A stretch of DNA of 55,552 bases from CAZWRN01 sp964636275 (GTDB lineage: Bacteria > Patescibacteriota > Microgenomatia > Daviesbacterales > UBA10151). A model generated the notes under the pieces. That model was given only the letters and a program-made list of their open reading frames with translations. It made no database searches and was not told the origin of the DNA. A program made the position numbers and the translations under genes. This document shows positions 15,713-23,165 of this stretch, one piece after another; within the stretch, counting starts at the first letter, position 1, and each line of letters opens with the position of its first letter. The stretch spans positions 1-55,552 of the forward strand of contig CAZWRN010000007.1 in the NCBI GenBank assembly GCA_964636275.1. The letters run 5' to 3'.

Positions 15713-15946
15713 ATGGATAAAAATTTACAACAAGCTAAACTAGAGATGTGGACCAAAAAGTTGGCGGAAAATCAGGCCAAACTGGAAGATGCAATGAAAC
15801 GCAAAGGTGAAGCAGCTCAGATGGGTGATTTGTCCGAAAATGCTGCCTACAAAATGGCGATTGAAGAGATTGAAATGGCTCAGGCTCGCGAGCGAGAAAT
15901 CACCAACATTATCGAAAAAATCAAAAAAGATCTAGGGATGATCTAA
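15713..15946 (+). CDS. Mini-GreA: stand-alone GreA N-terminal coiled coil, first copy
   Basis: The 77-aa protein is a helical hairpin with the GreA/GreB tip motif G-D-L-S-E-N-A near residues 38-44, retaining D39 and E42. In GreA these acidic residues enter the RNA polymerase secondary channel and promote cleavage of backtracked RNA. The FKBP-like C-terminal domain of GreA (about 80 aa) is missing, so binding to polymerase must differ. The start at ATG 15713 gives a coiled coil from residue 1; upstream in-frame codons add a Pro/Ser-rich stretch that looks non-coding. A second diverged copy follows 21 bases later. It could be a transcript cleavage factor, a Gfh-type inhibitor, or a toxin-like polymerase binder. 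Confidence 0.75.
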   Translation: MDKNLQQAKLEMWTKKLAENQAKLEDAMKRKGEAAQMGDLSENAAYKMAIEEIEMAQAREREITNIIEKIKKDLGMI

Positions 15947-15967
15947 TCCCACTCTCTCACTCCACAA

Positions 15968-16192
15968 ATGGACGACTTACTCCAACAAAAAATAAAAATA
16001 TGGGAAAAAAAGTTGGATGAGGCCAAAGCTTTTTTAGCTGAAGCCTTAAAAAAGAAAAGTGATTCCATGAGTGTTGGATATTTATCTGAAAATGCCTACA
16101 AAATAGCCGCCGAAGAAATTGATCTGGCACAAACTAGAATCCAGGAGATAAATAACATCCTAATCAAACTACAAAAAACAAAAAATTCATAA
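15968..16192 (+). CDS. Mini-GreA second copy with altered catalytic tip
   Basis: The 74-aa protein aligns along its length with its upstream neighbour. At the tip it has G-Y-L-S-E-N-A: the catalytic Asp of GreA is replaced by Tyr38, while Glu41 remains. One residue after the motif is also deleted. With only one acidic side chain it should cleave poorly or not at all, and may instead block the polymerase channel or compete with the first copy. It lies 21 bases after the first copy on the same strand, so they are probably co-transcribed. There is no ribosome site. Confidence 0.7.
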   Translation: MDDLLQQKIKIWEKKLDEAKAFLAEALKKKSDSMSVGYLSENAYKIAAEEIDLAQTRIQEINNILIKLQKTKNS

Positions 16193-16245
16193 ATTTAAGT
16201 CTAAGTTATTGACCTTTAACTTCTGATTTGAAATGATAATTATTA

Positions 16246-16950
16246 ATGTCCGAAGAAAAAGGATTTGCACCTCTATTAATACTAGTTCTTCTAATTCTAC
16301 TAATTGCTTCATTTACAGTGGGTTATTACCTCTCCAATTCCCTCAACAAACCAACCAAATCGAATGATTCAATCGCACCAAATTCAGTTCCGCCCTCAGC
16401 CACACCTTCAGCAGCATTTTTAAATGAGTCAGACAAAAACTGGTCTCAACTAACATATCGAGAGTATGGATTATCCTTTGATATACCAGCTGGCTGGTCA
16501 GTAGAAGAAGATATTGCCTATAATATAGATGGTTTACCCAATATCAGTTTAAGAGACCAAAATGCCGATCCTTTTATAGGGGGTTCGTTACAAATTATTA
16601 TTAGAGACAATCCAAATCACCTTACAGCCAGAGAATATGTTGAAATGATTCATATCCCGGAAATTAAAAAAACAATTCAGGAAAATAATTTCGAAGAAGC
16701 CAACATTATGATATTTGATTTTGAAAACAGTGCCATCTCTCCTTTTAAAGTCAGACAAGGCGATGCAGTTAAACTTGACGGTTCATATCATGTCGGAGCA
16801 GCAAGTAATTATCCCGTATATTTTGTCTCAAGCGATAAAAAAATAGTCGAAATTATTGGAAAACCTTACAACCCCAATGAAGGTAATGAATCTGGTGATA
16901 AGGTTGAAACAGAAGGAGAAGAGATAATTTCCACTATTCGGCTGGAATAA
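16246..16950 (+). CDS. Membrane-anchored extracytoplasmic protein, unknown function
   Basis: The 234-aa protein starts with S-E-E-K-G-F-A-P-L-L-I-L-V-L-L, a short basic/acidic lead and one hydrophobic helix (about 8-29), as in many CPR surface proteins with prepilin-like N-termini. A Ser/Pro/Asn-rich linker (30-60) leads to a folded domain that begins Y-R-E-Y-G-L-S-F-D-I-P-A-G-W-S-V, a pattern seen in PsbP-like and similar lipoprotein domains. No catalytic motif is visible. A GATAAT element ends 5 nt before the ATG and TTGACC lies further upstream, so the transcript may be leaderless. Confidence 0.7.
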   Translation: MSEEKGFAPLLILVLLILLIASFTVGYYLSNSLNKPTKSNDSIAPNSVPPSATPSAAFLNESDKNWSQLTYREYGLSFDIPAGWSVEEDIAYNIDGLPNISLRDQNADPFIGGSLQIIIRDNPNHLTAREYVEMIHIPEIKKTIQENNFEEANIMIFDFENSAISPFKVRQGDAVKLDGSYHVGAASNYPVYFVSSDKKIVEIIGKPYNPNEGNESGDKVETEGEEIISTIRLE

Positions 16951-16969
16951 CGTTTATTTACAGTCTATC

Positions 16970-18160
16970 CTATTTTTTGTTTACTATATAAATATTTCCA
17001 GCTTTATCATCTGATACAAACAAATTACCTTTTTGATCAAAAATCACATCCACCGGCCTGCCTTCAGCATTACTGCTAACGATAAATCCACTCAATAAAT
17101 CCTCCATCCCTTTGATGGTGTTTCCTTCACGATCAAGTCTCACCACTTTATATCCATCAGGTGCGGACCTATTCCAGGATCCATGTAACCCAACTACCAG
17201 ATCGTCTTTCCATTCAGGTTTAAAATTTTCCGGCACAAAAGCCATGCCAAGCGGAGCATTATGAGCTGGCAGGCCATAAATCATCCCCTCTGTCTGCGGA
17301 CAACGAGTGATAGCAAGATCACTAAACTTGGTATCGGGTACTTTATCTCCATAACAATACGGCCAACCATAATCTTTACCTTCTTTGATGATATTGACCT
17401 CCTCAGGTGGAATATCATCCCCGATCAGATCCCTCCCATTTTCTGCTCCCCACAGCTCCTGCGTAGTTGGTTCAATTGCCAGTGCTACACTATTGCGCAA
17501 CCCTTTAGCATAAAGCTGAGGAGTCTTACCTTCAGCATCCGAAACAATCACTGAAGCAAAAAAGGGATCTTTTTCGTTGCAGACGTTACAAGTTGAACCC
17601 AAAGAAACATACATCCTTCCAGCTTTATCAAAAACAATAGTCCGGGTAAAGTGTCCATTCGAATTGGGTAAATCAAATAATTTTTTTTCAAAAGTCGCTT
17701 TATACAAAGCCCCATCCCAATTGTAACGACTTACCCGAGTTTTTTCCGTCACATATAGCTTATCCTGATAAAAAGCAAAACCGTGGGTGTTATTAAGTCC
17801 TTCGACAACCGCAATTTTCTCATCTGCGATCCCATCCCCATTTTTATCCGGTAAAGCATAAATCGTCCCTTTACCATTCATATCAGATACCAAAAGTACA
17901 CCTTCCGGGCTAAAAGCCATCCCACGGGCTTTCCCCAAATCCCTAGCAAATAGCCCAACTCTTAAGCCATCAGCAACTTTCAGCGGCATATCTACCCTAT
18001 CACCTACCGCTACATTTGGCTGGTTTTGAGTCAAAGAATCGGCTAATTTTCCGGTGGCTGGTAATAATGCTGGTCGGATGTCACCAATTTTTTGGTATGC
18101 AATAAAACCTACACCTCCCAATAGCAAAAAGACTGCAATAATACTGAGGATAATCTTCAT
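16970..18160 (-). CDS. PQQ-dependent sugar (glucose/sorbosone) dehydrogenase-like beta-propeller
   Basis: The 396-aa protein has an N-terminal membrane helix (about residues 3-22) and a six-bladed propeller typical of soluble-type glucose/sorbosone dehydrogenases. Landmarks are G-M-A-F-S-P-E-G-V-L-L-V-S-D, H-G-F-A-F (active-site His region), G-S-T-C-N-V-C-N, D-Y-G-W-P-Y-C-Y-G and L-H-G-S-W-N-R-S. The family oxidises sugars outside the cytoplasm using pyrroloquinoline quinone, but many members lack proven cofactor binding. CPR cells generally cannot make PQQ, so scavenging or a non-enzymatic role is possible. It reads away from two envelope genes upstream on the same strand. Confidence 0.85.
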   Translation of the reverse strand: MKIILSIIAVFLLLGGVGFIAYQKIGDIRPALLPATGKLADSLTQNQPNVAVGDRVDMPLKVADGLRVGLFARDLGKARGMAFSPEGVLLVSDMNGKGTIYALPDKNGDGIADEKIAVVEGLNNTHGFAFYQDKLYVTEKTRVSRYNWDGALYKATFEKKLFDLPNSNGHFTRTIVFDKAGRMYVSLGSTCNVCNEKDPFFASVIVSDAEGKTPQLYAKGLRNSVALAIEPTTQELWGAENGRDLIGDDIPPEEVNIIKEGKDYGWPYCYGDKVPDTKFSDLAITRCPQTEGMIYGLPAHNAPLGMAFVPENFKPEWKDDLVVGLHGSWNRSAPDGYKVVRLDREGNTIKGMEDLLSGFIVSSNAEGRPVDVIFDQKGNLFVSDDKAGNIYIVNKK

Positions 18161-18194
18161 CTTATATCTGTACTAAACAATTGCAAGGATCGCG

Positions 18195-18536
18195 CTAGAG
18201 TTGGTTAAGTTCTTTGTCAACTTCGGAAAAATCAGCATTGACATCGGTATCAGTAATACCCGAAATATCATTAGCTGCACTATCTAATGATTGCTGAATA
18301 TTTTCAGATACCTGATGAAAAGCTGGATTTGTCTCTCTCATAGTCATATATGTATATATCCCCACCCCAACCAATACAGCAACAACCAAAAATGCAGCCA
18401 CAATCACCAATAACATCCCTTTTGAAGATCCTCCAGTCGCAGGTGGCATAGAATTGACAGCATTAGTAGCAGGTGTAGGCATAGCTGGTGCTACTGGCGG
18501 TGTATTTGGAGTAGTAGATGTGATCTGATCTGGCAT
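18195..18536 (-). CDS. Small Pro/Thr-rich single-pass membrane protein
   Basis: The 113-aa protein has a cytoplasmic-looking Pro/Thr/Ala-rich N-terminus (about 1-40) and one strong membrane helix (about 43-65: M-L-L-V-I-V-A-A-F-L-V-V-A-V-L-V). An acidic C-terminal part follows with a helical stretch of Asp and Asn. I start it at the ATG at 18536, 7 bases after the stop of the upstream coiled-coil gene, rather than at codons inside that gene. I do not recognise a family. It likely works with the secreted coiled-coil protein encoded just before it in the same operon. Confidence 0.6.
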   Translation of the reverse strand: MPDQITSTTPNTPPVAPAMPTPATNAVNSMPPATGGSSKGMLLVIVAAFLVVAVLVGVGIYTYMTMRETNPAFHQVSENIQQSLDSAANDISGITDTDVNADFSEVDKELNQL

Positions 18537-18543
18537 ATCTTTA

Positions 18544-19272
18544 CTATACGGAAGCGGCTGGTGTCGCAGCAACTCCCAAAACTTCTTTAGCAGCTTTCAA
18601 AGCAGCTACTACAGCTTCTCTGGCTTGTTTGACCATCTCATGTGTAGATTTTAGATCATTTAGTAAAATATCTCTCCCAGCTTTTGCATCAGACTTAACC
18701 GTTTCTTCACTGGAAACTGTGATAGCATAATCTTTACTACTTTGTTCACTGACCGCAGCCGAAGCTTTTTCAATTGCCGATCTGGCTGTTGATATTGCCG
18801 TTTTGGCACTATCAACATTTTTACCAGCAGCAGCACCTTCATTGACCCGATCTTCAATTGTATTCAAAGTTTTAGTCAAAATCTCCAGATGTTTGGTCAT
18901 CACAGATGTGCGATTGGAGTTGATAGTTTGCAGGGTCATACTGACTTTTTCAGCCCGCTCCGCTTTCACTTTGTCTTTAAACTGGGCCAATTTTGCTTTT
19001 AAAGCTGCTTCCTTTGAAGCAAACTTTTCTTTCATCTCACCTACTCTGGAAGCTATTTTCTCGCGCTCTTTTTCCAATTTGAGCTTTAACGATGCTTCTT
19101 TAGAAGCGGATTCCATTTTGATCTTCTCAGCTCTTTGCTTTTCTTCTTGTTTTAATTTTAAAATCCGCGGATCATCTGGGTTGATTGCGCTATTGGAGTC
19201 AATTGCATAAACTGGATAAAGCGGATTTAAATAAATTGTTGCTGCAACAAGACAAAGCACTAATTTTTTCAT
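18544..19272 (-). CDS. Secreted Ala/Lys-rich coiled-coil protein
   Basis: The 242-aa protein has a signal peptide (K-K-L-V-L-C-L-V-A-A, cleaved near Y-P-V-Y-A). A long charged coiled coil follows (about 35-115, repeats such as A-S-K-E-A-A-L-K-A-K-L), and a second helical part is rich in Ala, Ser and Thr. This is a common layout in CPR envelope proteins, and no enzymatic motif is visible. The minus-strand promoter TTGACA (19309..19304), 18 bp, TAACGT (19285..19280) lies 7 nt before the ATG, so the mRNA is probably leaderless. Its -35 overlaps the -35 of the divergent promoter leading to tRNA-Arg. Confidence 0.7.
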   Translation of the reverse strand: MKKLVLCLVAATIYLNPLYPVYAIDSNSAINPDDPRILKLKQEEKQRAEKIKMESASKEASLKLKLEKEREKIASRVGEMKEKFASKEAALKAKLAQFKDKVKAERAEKVSMTLQTINSNRTSVMTKHLEILTKTLNTIEDRVNEGAAAGKNVDSAKTAISTARSAIEKASAAVSEQSSKDYAITVSSEETVKSDAKAGRDILLNDLKSTHEMVKQAREAVVAALKAAKEVLGVAATPAASV

Positions 19273-19302
19273 TAAGAAAACGTTACCAAAAAGATCTAAA
19301 CT

Positions 19303-19332
19303 TTGTCAAATTCTACGCACAAATGGTATAAT
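19303..19332 (+). promoter_or_regulatory. Promoter upstream of tRNA-Arg
   Basis: TTGTCA (19303-19308), 18 bp, and an extended -10 TGG-TATAAT (hexamer 19327-19332). It would give a leader of nearly 180 nt before the tRNA. Confidence 0.6.
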
Positions 19333-19339
19333 ACTGATA

Positions 19340-19517
19340 GATCGGATAAGATCAGATAAAGATCTGATAGGAAGCCTAGTTATACAAGTTCCGACACAAA
19401 TAACAGACGGAGTCTCATTTTTAGTTTTAAAAAACCTAAATACTAGTAAGACTTCGGGTTGGATGATTCGGTAATCCAACTCAATTGATAGTTAATGGAT
19501 GGTAGAATCATCCACTC
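19340..19517 (+). other. Long structured leader before tRNA-Arg
   Basis: No gene is recognised in this stretch. It contains GGATGATTC (19461-19469) and GAATCATCC (19505-19513), a perfect 9-bp inverted repeat, nested around a shorter TTGGAT/ATCCAA hairpin (19459-19464, 19473-19478). It could be tRNA precursor leader or an unrecognised small RNA. Confidence 0.35.
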
Positions 19518-19591
19518 GCGCCCATAGCTCAGCTGGATAGAGCAAGACGGTTCTAACGTTTAGGTCGGGGGTTCGAATCCCTCTGGGCGTG
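19518..19591 (+). tRNA. tRNA-Arg (anticodon UCU)
   Basis: A complete cloverleaf folds. Acceptor GCGCCCA pairs with TGGGCGT (one G-U), and the D-stem is GCTC/GAGC. The anticodon stem AGACG/CGTTT has loop G-T-T-C-T-A-A, giving anticodon TCT. A 5-nt variable loop follows, then T-stem GGGGG/CCCTC with loop TTCGAAT, and discriminator G. CCA is not encoded. A G at position 32 is unusual. A 14-bp hairpin with T-tract follows. The last 18 bases of this gene region recur at 19790-19807. Confidence 0.88.
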
Positions 19592-19593
19592 CT
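19576..19593 (+). repeat. tRNA-Arg 3'-end direct repeat, copy in the tRNA
   Basis: AATCCCTCTGGGCGTGCT occurs here (T-arm to just past the discriminator) and again at 19790-19807. This is the arrangement left by tRNA-site-specific integration. Confidence 0.8.
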
Positions 19594-19633
19594 AAAAATT
19601 TAAATTCGGGTTTTAATCTGAATTTAAATTTTT
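19594..19633 (+). terminator. Terminator after tRNA-Arg
   Basis: AAAAATTTAAATTC (19594-19607) and GAATTTAAATTTTT (19620-19633) form a perfect 14-bp stem with a 12-nt loop, ending in a T-run. Confidence 0.7.
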
Positions 19634-19730
19634 AACTCCTAATGACGGATTGAAACAGCGATTTAAACTCTTTACTAAATTTTTATCTTTAACCACATTT
19701 AACTAACAACCCAAAATTGATTACAAACTA

Positions 19731-19780
19731 AGCTGGTTCGACTTCGAACGGAGTGAGAAGGAAGGTTAGCGAATGAAATG
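19731..19780 (+). repeat. 50-bp dispersed repeat, copy 2
   Basis: Direct repeat of 15591-15640 with two mismatches. This copy ends 9 bases before the second copy of the tRNA-Arg 3' end. Confidence 0.85.
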
Positions 19781-19789
19781 AGCGATCTT

Positions 19790-19807
19790 AATCCCTCTGG
19801 GCGTGCT
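19790..19807 (+). repeat. tRNA-Arg 3'-end direct repeat, downstream copy (att-like)
   Basis: Exact 18-bp copy of 19576-19593, 214 bp downstream of the tRNA copy. No tRNA folds here. It is a candidate attachment-site remnant. Confidence 0.7.
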
Positions 19808-19835
19808 TTAGATTGATATGACGGGCTAATCTTTT

Positions 19836-20519
19836 TTAGGGTTTTACTATTCTAAGTCGTGGAGATCCACCAACTACTGGTTCAACAAAGAACGGGATAC
19901 CTCTTTCTCTTAGAGAATCCTCAAGTGCAGTACCATTTTCATGAGCTTGAGGGGTCCATGCTTGCGGACTCCTCCATGGGTGCAAAACTAAAGACCTTCT
20001 AACAGCAGCGATTCCCGTTTCTGCTGGTTTCAAAACTCTTAATCCTTCATCTACTGCTCCTAAGAAAACTTCTCTATCTTCTCTAATAAGGAAATGGGAA
20101 ACTGCAAGTTCAGAGTAAACAATATCTACACTACCATCCTCAAAAGGCAAGTCTCCAGCGAGAGCTGTTTTATAGTGCCCTTTATTTCGCTTAAGGTCTG
20201 CTTGAAATTCGGCTAGTGCTTGCAACCTTACTTTAACTGCATCAGCTCCATAGTTAACACCCAGCCCTCTAATGTACCGCCCAGCAGTTCGTAAGAGCGC
20301 ATCTACATTTTTATAACCTGGATCTACACCGTATGCTTCGGCTCCTCGAGCTCGAAGATCTCGAACCATAGAGGAAGCCCCAGAACCAACATCAACTATA
20401 ACTAAACCAGCAACATTATCAGGAAGACCAATCGCACCTATAATGGTTTCAGAAGGGGTCGAAGAACTATAAGAAGCCGCTGCTATTCTTTTTTCTCTTG
20501 CTCTAAGATTCTCAGGCAT
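19836..20519 (-). CDS. Class I SAM-dependent methyltransferase
   Basis: The 227-aa protein has the Rossmann-type SAM-binding motif V-I-V-D-V-G-S-G-A-S-S near residues 40-50. The acidic end of strand 2 is in Y-G-V-D-P-G, with D-L-P-F-E-D-G-S-V-D-I-V-Y-S-E (post-I/motif IV region) about 150 residues in. The substrate cannot be told. There is no cysteine. It has a textbook leaderless promoter on the minus strand: TTGATT (20556..20551), 17 bp, TATAAT (20533..20528), 8 nt to the ATG. It is adjacent to the att-like repeat and could be cargo of a former insertion. Confidence 0.8.
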   Translation of the reverse strand: MPENLRAREKRIAAASYSSSTPSETIIGAIGLPDNVAGLVIVDVGSGASSMVRDLRARGAEAYGVDPGYKNVDALLRTAGRYIRGLGVNYGADAVKVRLQALAEFQADLKRNKGHYKTALAGDLPFEDGSVDIVYSELAVSHFLIREDREVFLGAVDEGLRVLKPAETGIAAVRRSLVLHPWRSPQAWTPQAHENGTALEDSLRERGIPFFVEPVVGGSPRLRIVKP

Positions 20520-20527
20520 ACGGGCGA

Positions 20528-20556
20528 ATTATACTGAAATCGTAAATTTTAATCAA
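20528..20556 (-). promoter_or_regulatory. Promoter of the methyltransferase, leaderless type
   Basis: TTGATT, 17 bp, TATAAT, 8 nt, ATG. The hexamers and all spacings are identical to those before the unknown gene at 9602. Confidence 0.75.
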
Positions 20557-20762
20557 ATTATAAGACCCGTTCTAATCCCTAATGGTAGTAGAGAGCTGGC
20601 TTTGGACTGAAGCTAGCCTTAAGTAACTCATCCCATGCTCTAATTGAACCTAGAAGCTGGTTCCAATTCTTGTAACAGTGGGGTGCCAAATTACTTTTGA
20701 GACTAAAATTTTTTGGTTTTTGTAAATTCTTCAAGATTGATCTTTTTTGAAGCTAAATTTTA

Positions 20763-23084
20763 CTAAGGACAACTTGCAGGAACTACAACATCGACTTGCT
20801 GAGACTGGATACCAACACTGGATATAATCCCAACCCGGTATGTTGAACCAGGAGTAAGATTGGCCTCAGCTGAGGTTATTAATAATGGCCTTGATGAAAG
20901 TTTACTGACCCCCTGAGAATTGTAAAATACATTTGGTGATATGATCCGGGCGTATACAAGTGATGAATTTGATGGCTCAATGTCATTAAAATCCATATCA
21001 ATAGCCGGATTGCCATTATAACAGGTACCAAATGCCGTTAATCTAATAGGACTGTTGGGATTGAATCCTTCATACAACTCTTTAATGTCTTTCTCATCCA
21101 GTGCTCTAGCCCAAAAACCGACCTCATCGATTTCTCCTTCAAAGCTCTCTCCGCTTATCAGATTTCTTCCAATCTGAATATTAAGATTACTGGCTTGATG
21201 AATGGTACCGATCTGATTTCCCTGTCCAGCTAGAACCCCATTAATATAAATTGATGCTTTTGAACCATCATACACACAGGCAACATGATTCCACTGATTG
21301 GCCTGAACCTGACTGGTACTGATCAGACGATAATATGTCAAGCGCCCCCCTGCTACATCTAAATCCAGGTCACAATCGATAGTTCCCGCTGAATGCTGAC
21401 CATCTGCATTAAACTCAAGCGTCATGCCCCCTTCATTGGAACTATTCCGACGATTAAAAATGGACGCCCATGTATTGTTATTCAGCATAGATGTGTCTGG
21501 CTTAATCCAGGCTGAAACAGTCATAGCAGTTGTTGAATAGGCAGCAATATTTGATACAGTAATATACTGATTTTGTCCAGTAAAATCACGGCTGGACTTC
21601 TGTTTACCAGAAACAGATGTTGTCCCAACAACCGTCCCATTGTTAGACGATATATGATCTGTCAGAGTACTTCCCGCCTGATCCATCGTCCAGTAACTTT
21701 TAAGCCCATCTCTCTGCTTTGATAAATATCTCATGGCATTCATGGTATTAACACGACCATAACGCCAATAATTACCTGTTTGGGATATCTTATCTGCCGT
21801 GGTATATAAAATTCGCTCCAGCTGATCATTATCTGAAGGCGGCATTCCTGTAGACAGCATCATAGCCGCAACTCCGGATACGACTGGAGTTGACATTGAA
21901 GTTCCAGACATTACACCAAAAGTACCGTCTTTTAATGTCGAATAGATCAAATTACCCGGAGCCGAAACATCCACAAAGTTACCAGATAAATTTCCATAAT
22001 TGGAAAATGAGGCTTTGGCGTCATTACTATCAGTAGCAGCAACTGAAATTACATGATTACAGCTTCCAGGCCAATTCAAACCTTGTAAATTATCATTACC
22101 CGCTGCAGCTATCACAACATTTCCGGCTTCATAAACATAATCTATGGCGTCCTGTACAGAGGATGGGCAATTCCCACCATTACCTAAACTCATACTAATC
22201 ACATCTGAACCATGATCTGCGGCATAAACAAGACCACTAATTAACTCACTGCCACTACCACTACCGTTGTCACGGATAACCTTAATATTCATCAAAGAAA
22301 CCAATGGTGTTATACCTACACCATAAATAGAATTGTCATAAACCGCGCCGACTATACCGGCTACATGAGTACCATGGCCTAAATAATCTGAAGCTCCATA
22401 CTGTGAACCGACCATATCGATATTACTAATAACATGCGCTGATAGATCAGAATGTGCCCAATTGATTCCTGAATCTAAAATGGCCACTTTAGGCGAGCTG
22501 GTAAAATTAATACCTACCCCTCTATCAATTGCCTCTGGATTTCCAATTTTGGGTAAATGCCATTGATTCGAGTAACTGGGATCATTAGGAATATAACTGA
22601 CTGTAAAAATATAATTTTTCTCTACTGATACCACACCTGGAATATTTTTGATCTGATGGGTCATATTTTCAATATTTTGATACTCTAAATCCTGCTGATC
22701 TATAAAATCATTCTTTCCTGGTATTTCAATCAAAAACCAGTTAAAAATACCTACATTTTGATTATCTCCCTTCACAGAATGAACCAAAGGCCTGATACTT
22801 TTAATATTGTTCTGCTGTGCATATCTATCAAAATCAGACAATCCGGTTTGTTCAGACGAATTTTCATCAAAATCAATCTTTTTATCAGCAGTTTTTTCAA
22901 TTCTCTGTTTTAACTGTTCCGATGAAGATTTATCAAATTTAATCAAAAGTTGGTTTGAAGCAATTTTTGCTGGATTTCCTTCTGCAATCTGAGCCCGGAC
23001 GATTGTAGGAGTTAAAAAAATTGAAACTAAGACAACACCTGCGAAAACTAGAGATACTTTATTTATGAAGATTAGTAATATCAC
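20763..23084 (-). CDS. Secreted subtilisin-like (S8) protease with C-terminal LamG domain
   Basis: The 773-aa protein has a signal peptide (about 1-32) and an inhibitor-like propeptide (about 45-160). The S8 domain carries an intact triad: D204 in A-I-L-D-S-G, H237 in G-H-G-T-H-V-A-G, and S396 in S-G-T-S-M-S-T-P, with the oxyanion N330. A concanavalin/LamG domain (about 455-650) follows with S-Y-W-T-M-D-Q and H-V-A-C-V-Y-D-G-S, and then a short C-terminal beta domain. It likely degrades or processes extracellular proteins while bound to a surface or glycan. Translation probably begins at GTG 23084. The promoter TTGACA/AACAAT lies 10 nt upstream, and its -35 is in the centre of a palindrome shared with the divergent Crp-type regulator. 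Confidence 0.88.
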   Translation of the reverse strand: MILLIFINKVSLVFAGVVLVSIFLTPTIVRAQIAEGNPAKIASNQLLIKFDKSSSEQLKQRIEKTADKKIDFDENSSEQTGLSDFDRYAQQNNIKSIRPLVHSVKGDNQNVGIFNWFLIEIPGKNDFIDQQDLEYQNIENMTHQIKNIPGVVSVEKNYIFTVSYIPNDPSYSNQWHLPKIGNPEAIDRGVGINFTSSPKVAILDSGINWAHSDLSAHVISNIDMVGSQYGASDYLGHGTHVAGIVGAVYDNSIYGVGITPLVSLMNIKVIRDNGSGSGSELISGLVYAADHGSDVISMSLGNGGNCPSSVQDAIDYVYEAGNVVIAAAGNDNLQGLNWPGSCNHVISVAATDSNDAKASFSNYGNLSGNFVDVSAPGNLIYSTLKDGTFGVMSGTSMSTPVVSGVAAMMLSTGMPPSDNDQLERILYTTADKISQTGNYWRYGRVNTMNAMRYLSKQRDGLKSYWTMDQAGSTLTDHISSNNGTVVGTTSVSGKQKSSRDFTGQNQYITVSNIAAYSTTAMTVSAWIKPDTSMLNNNTWASIFNRRNSSNEGGMTLEFNADGQHSAGTIDCDLDLDVAGGRLTYYRLISTSQVQANQWNHVACVYDGSKASIYINGVLAGQGNQIGTIHQASNLNIQIGRNLISGESFEGEIDEVGFWARALDEKDIKELYEGFNPNSPIRLTAFGTCYNGNPAIDMDFNDIEPSNSSLVYARIISPNVFYNSQGVSKLSSRPLLITSAEANLTPGSTYRVGIISSVGIQSQQVDVVVPASCP

Positions 23085-23105
23085 GTTAGGTCTTATTGTT
23101 TATCT

Positions 23106-23132
23106 TTGTAAGAAAATTGTCAATTCTTACAA
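23106..23132. promoter_or_regulatory. Operator-like palindrome between protease and Crp/Fnr-type regulator
   Basis: TTGTAAGAA (23106-23114), 9 bp, TTCTTACAA (23124-23132): a perfect 9-bp inverted repeat. It covers the minus-strand -35 (TTGACA, 23123..23118) and the plus-strand -35 (TTACAA, 23127-23132), so a bound dimer would shut off both promoters. Confidence 0.6.
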
Positions 23133-23165
23133 TTAATTATAGGGCTTGTGATAAAATACCTAGCC

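Noticed and set aside
19340..19517. T-box or SRP RNA upstream of tRNA-Arg
   Set aside because: The conserved T-box sequence and the SRP GGAAGCAGCC-type loop are absent.
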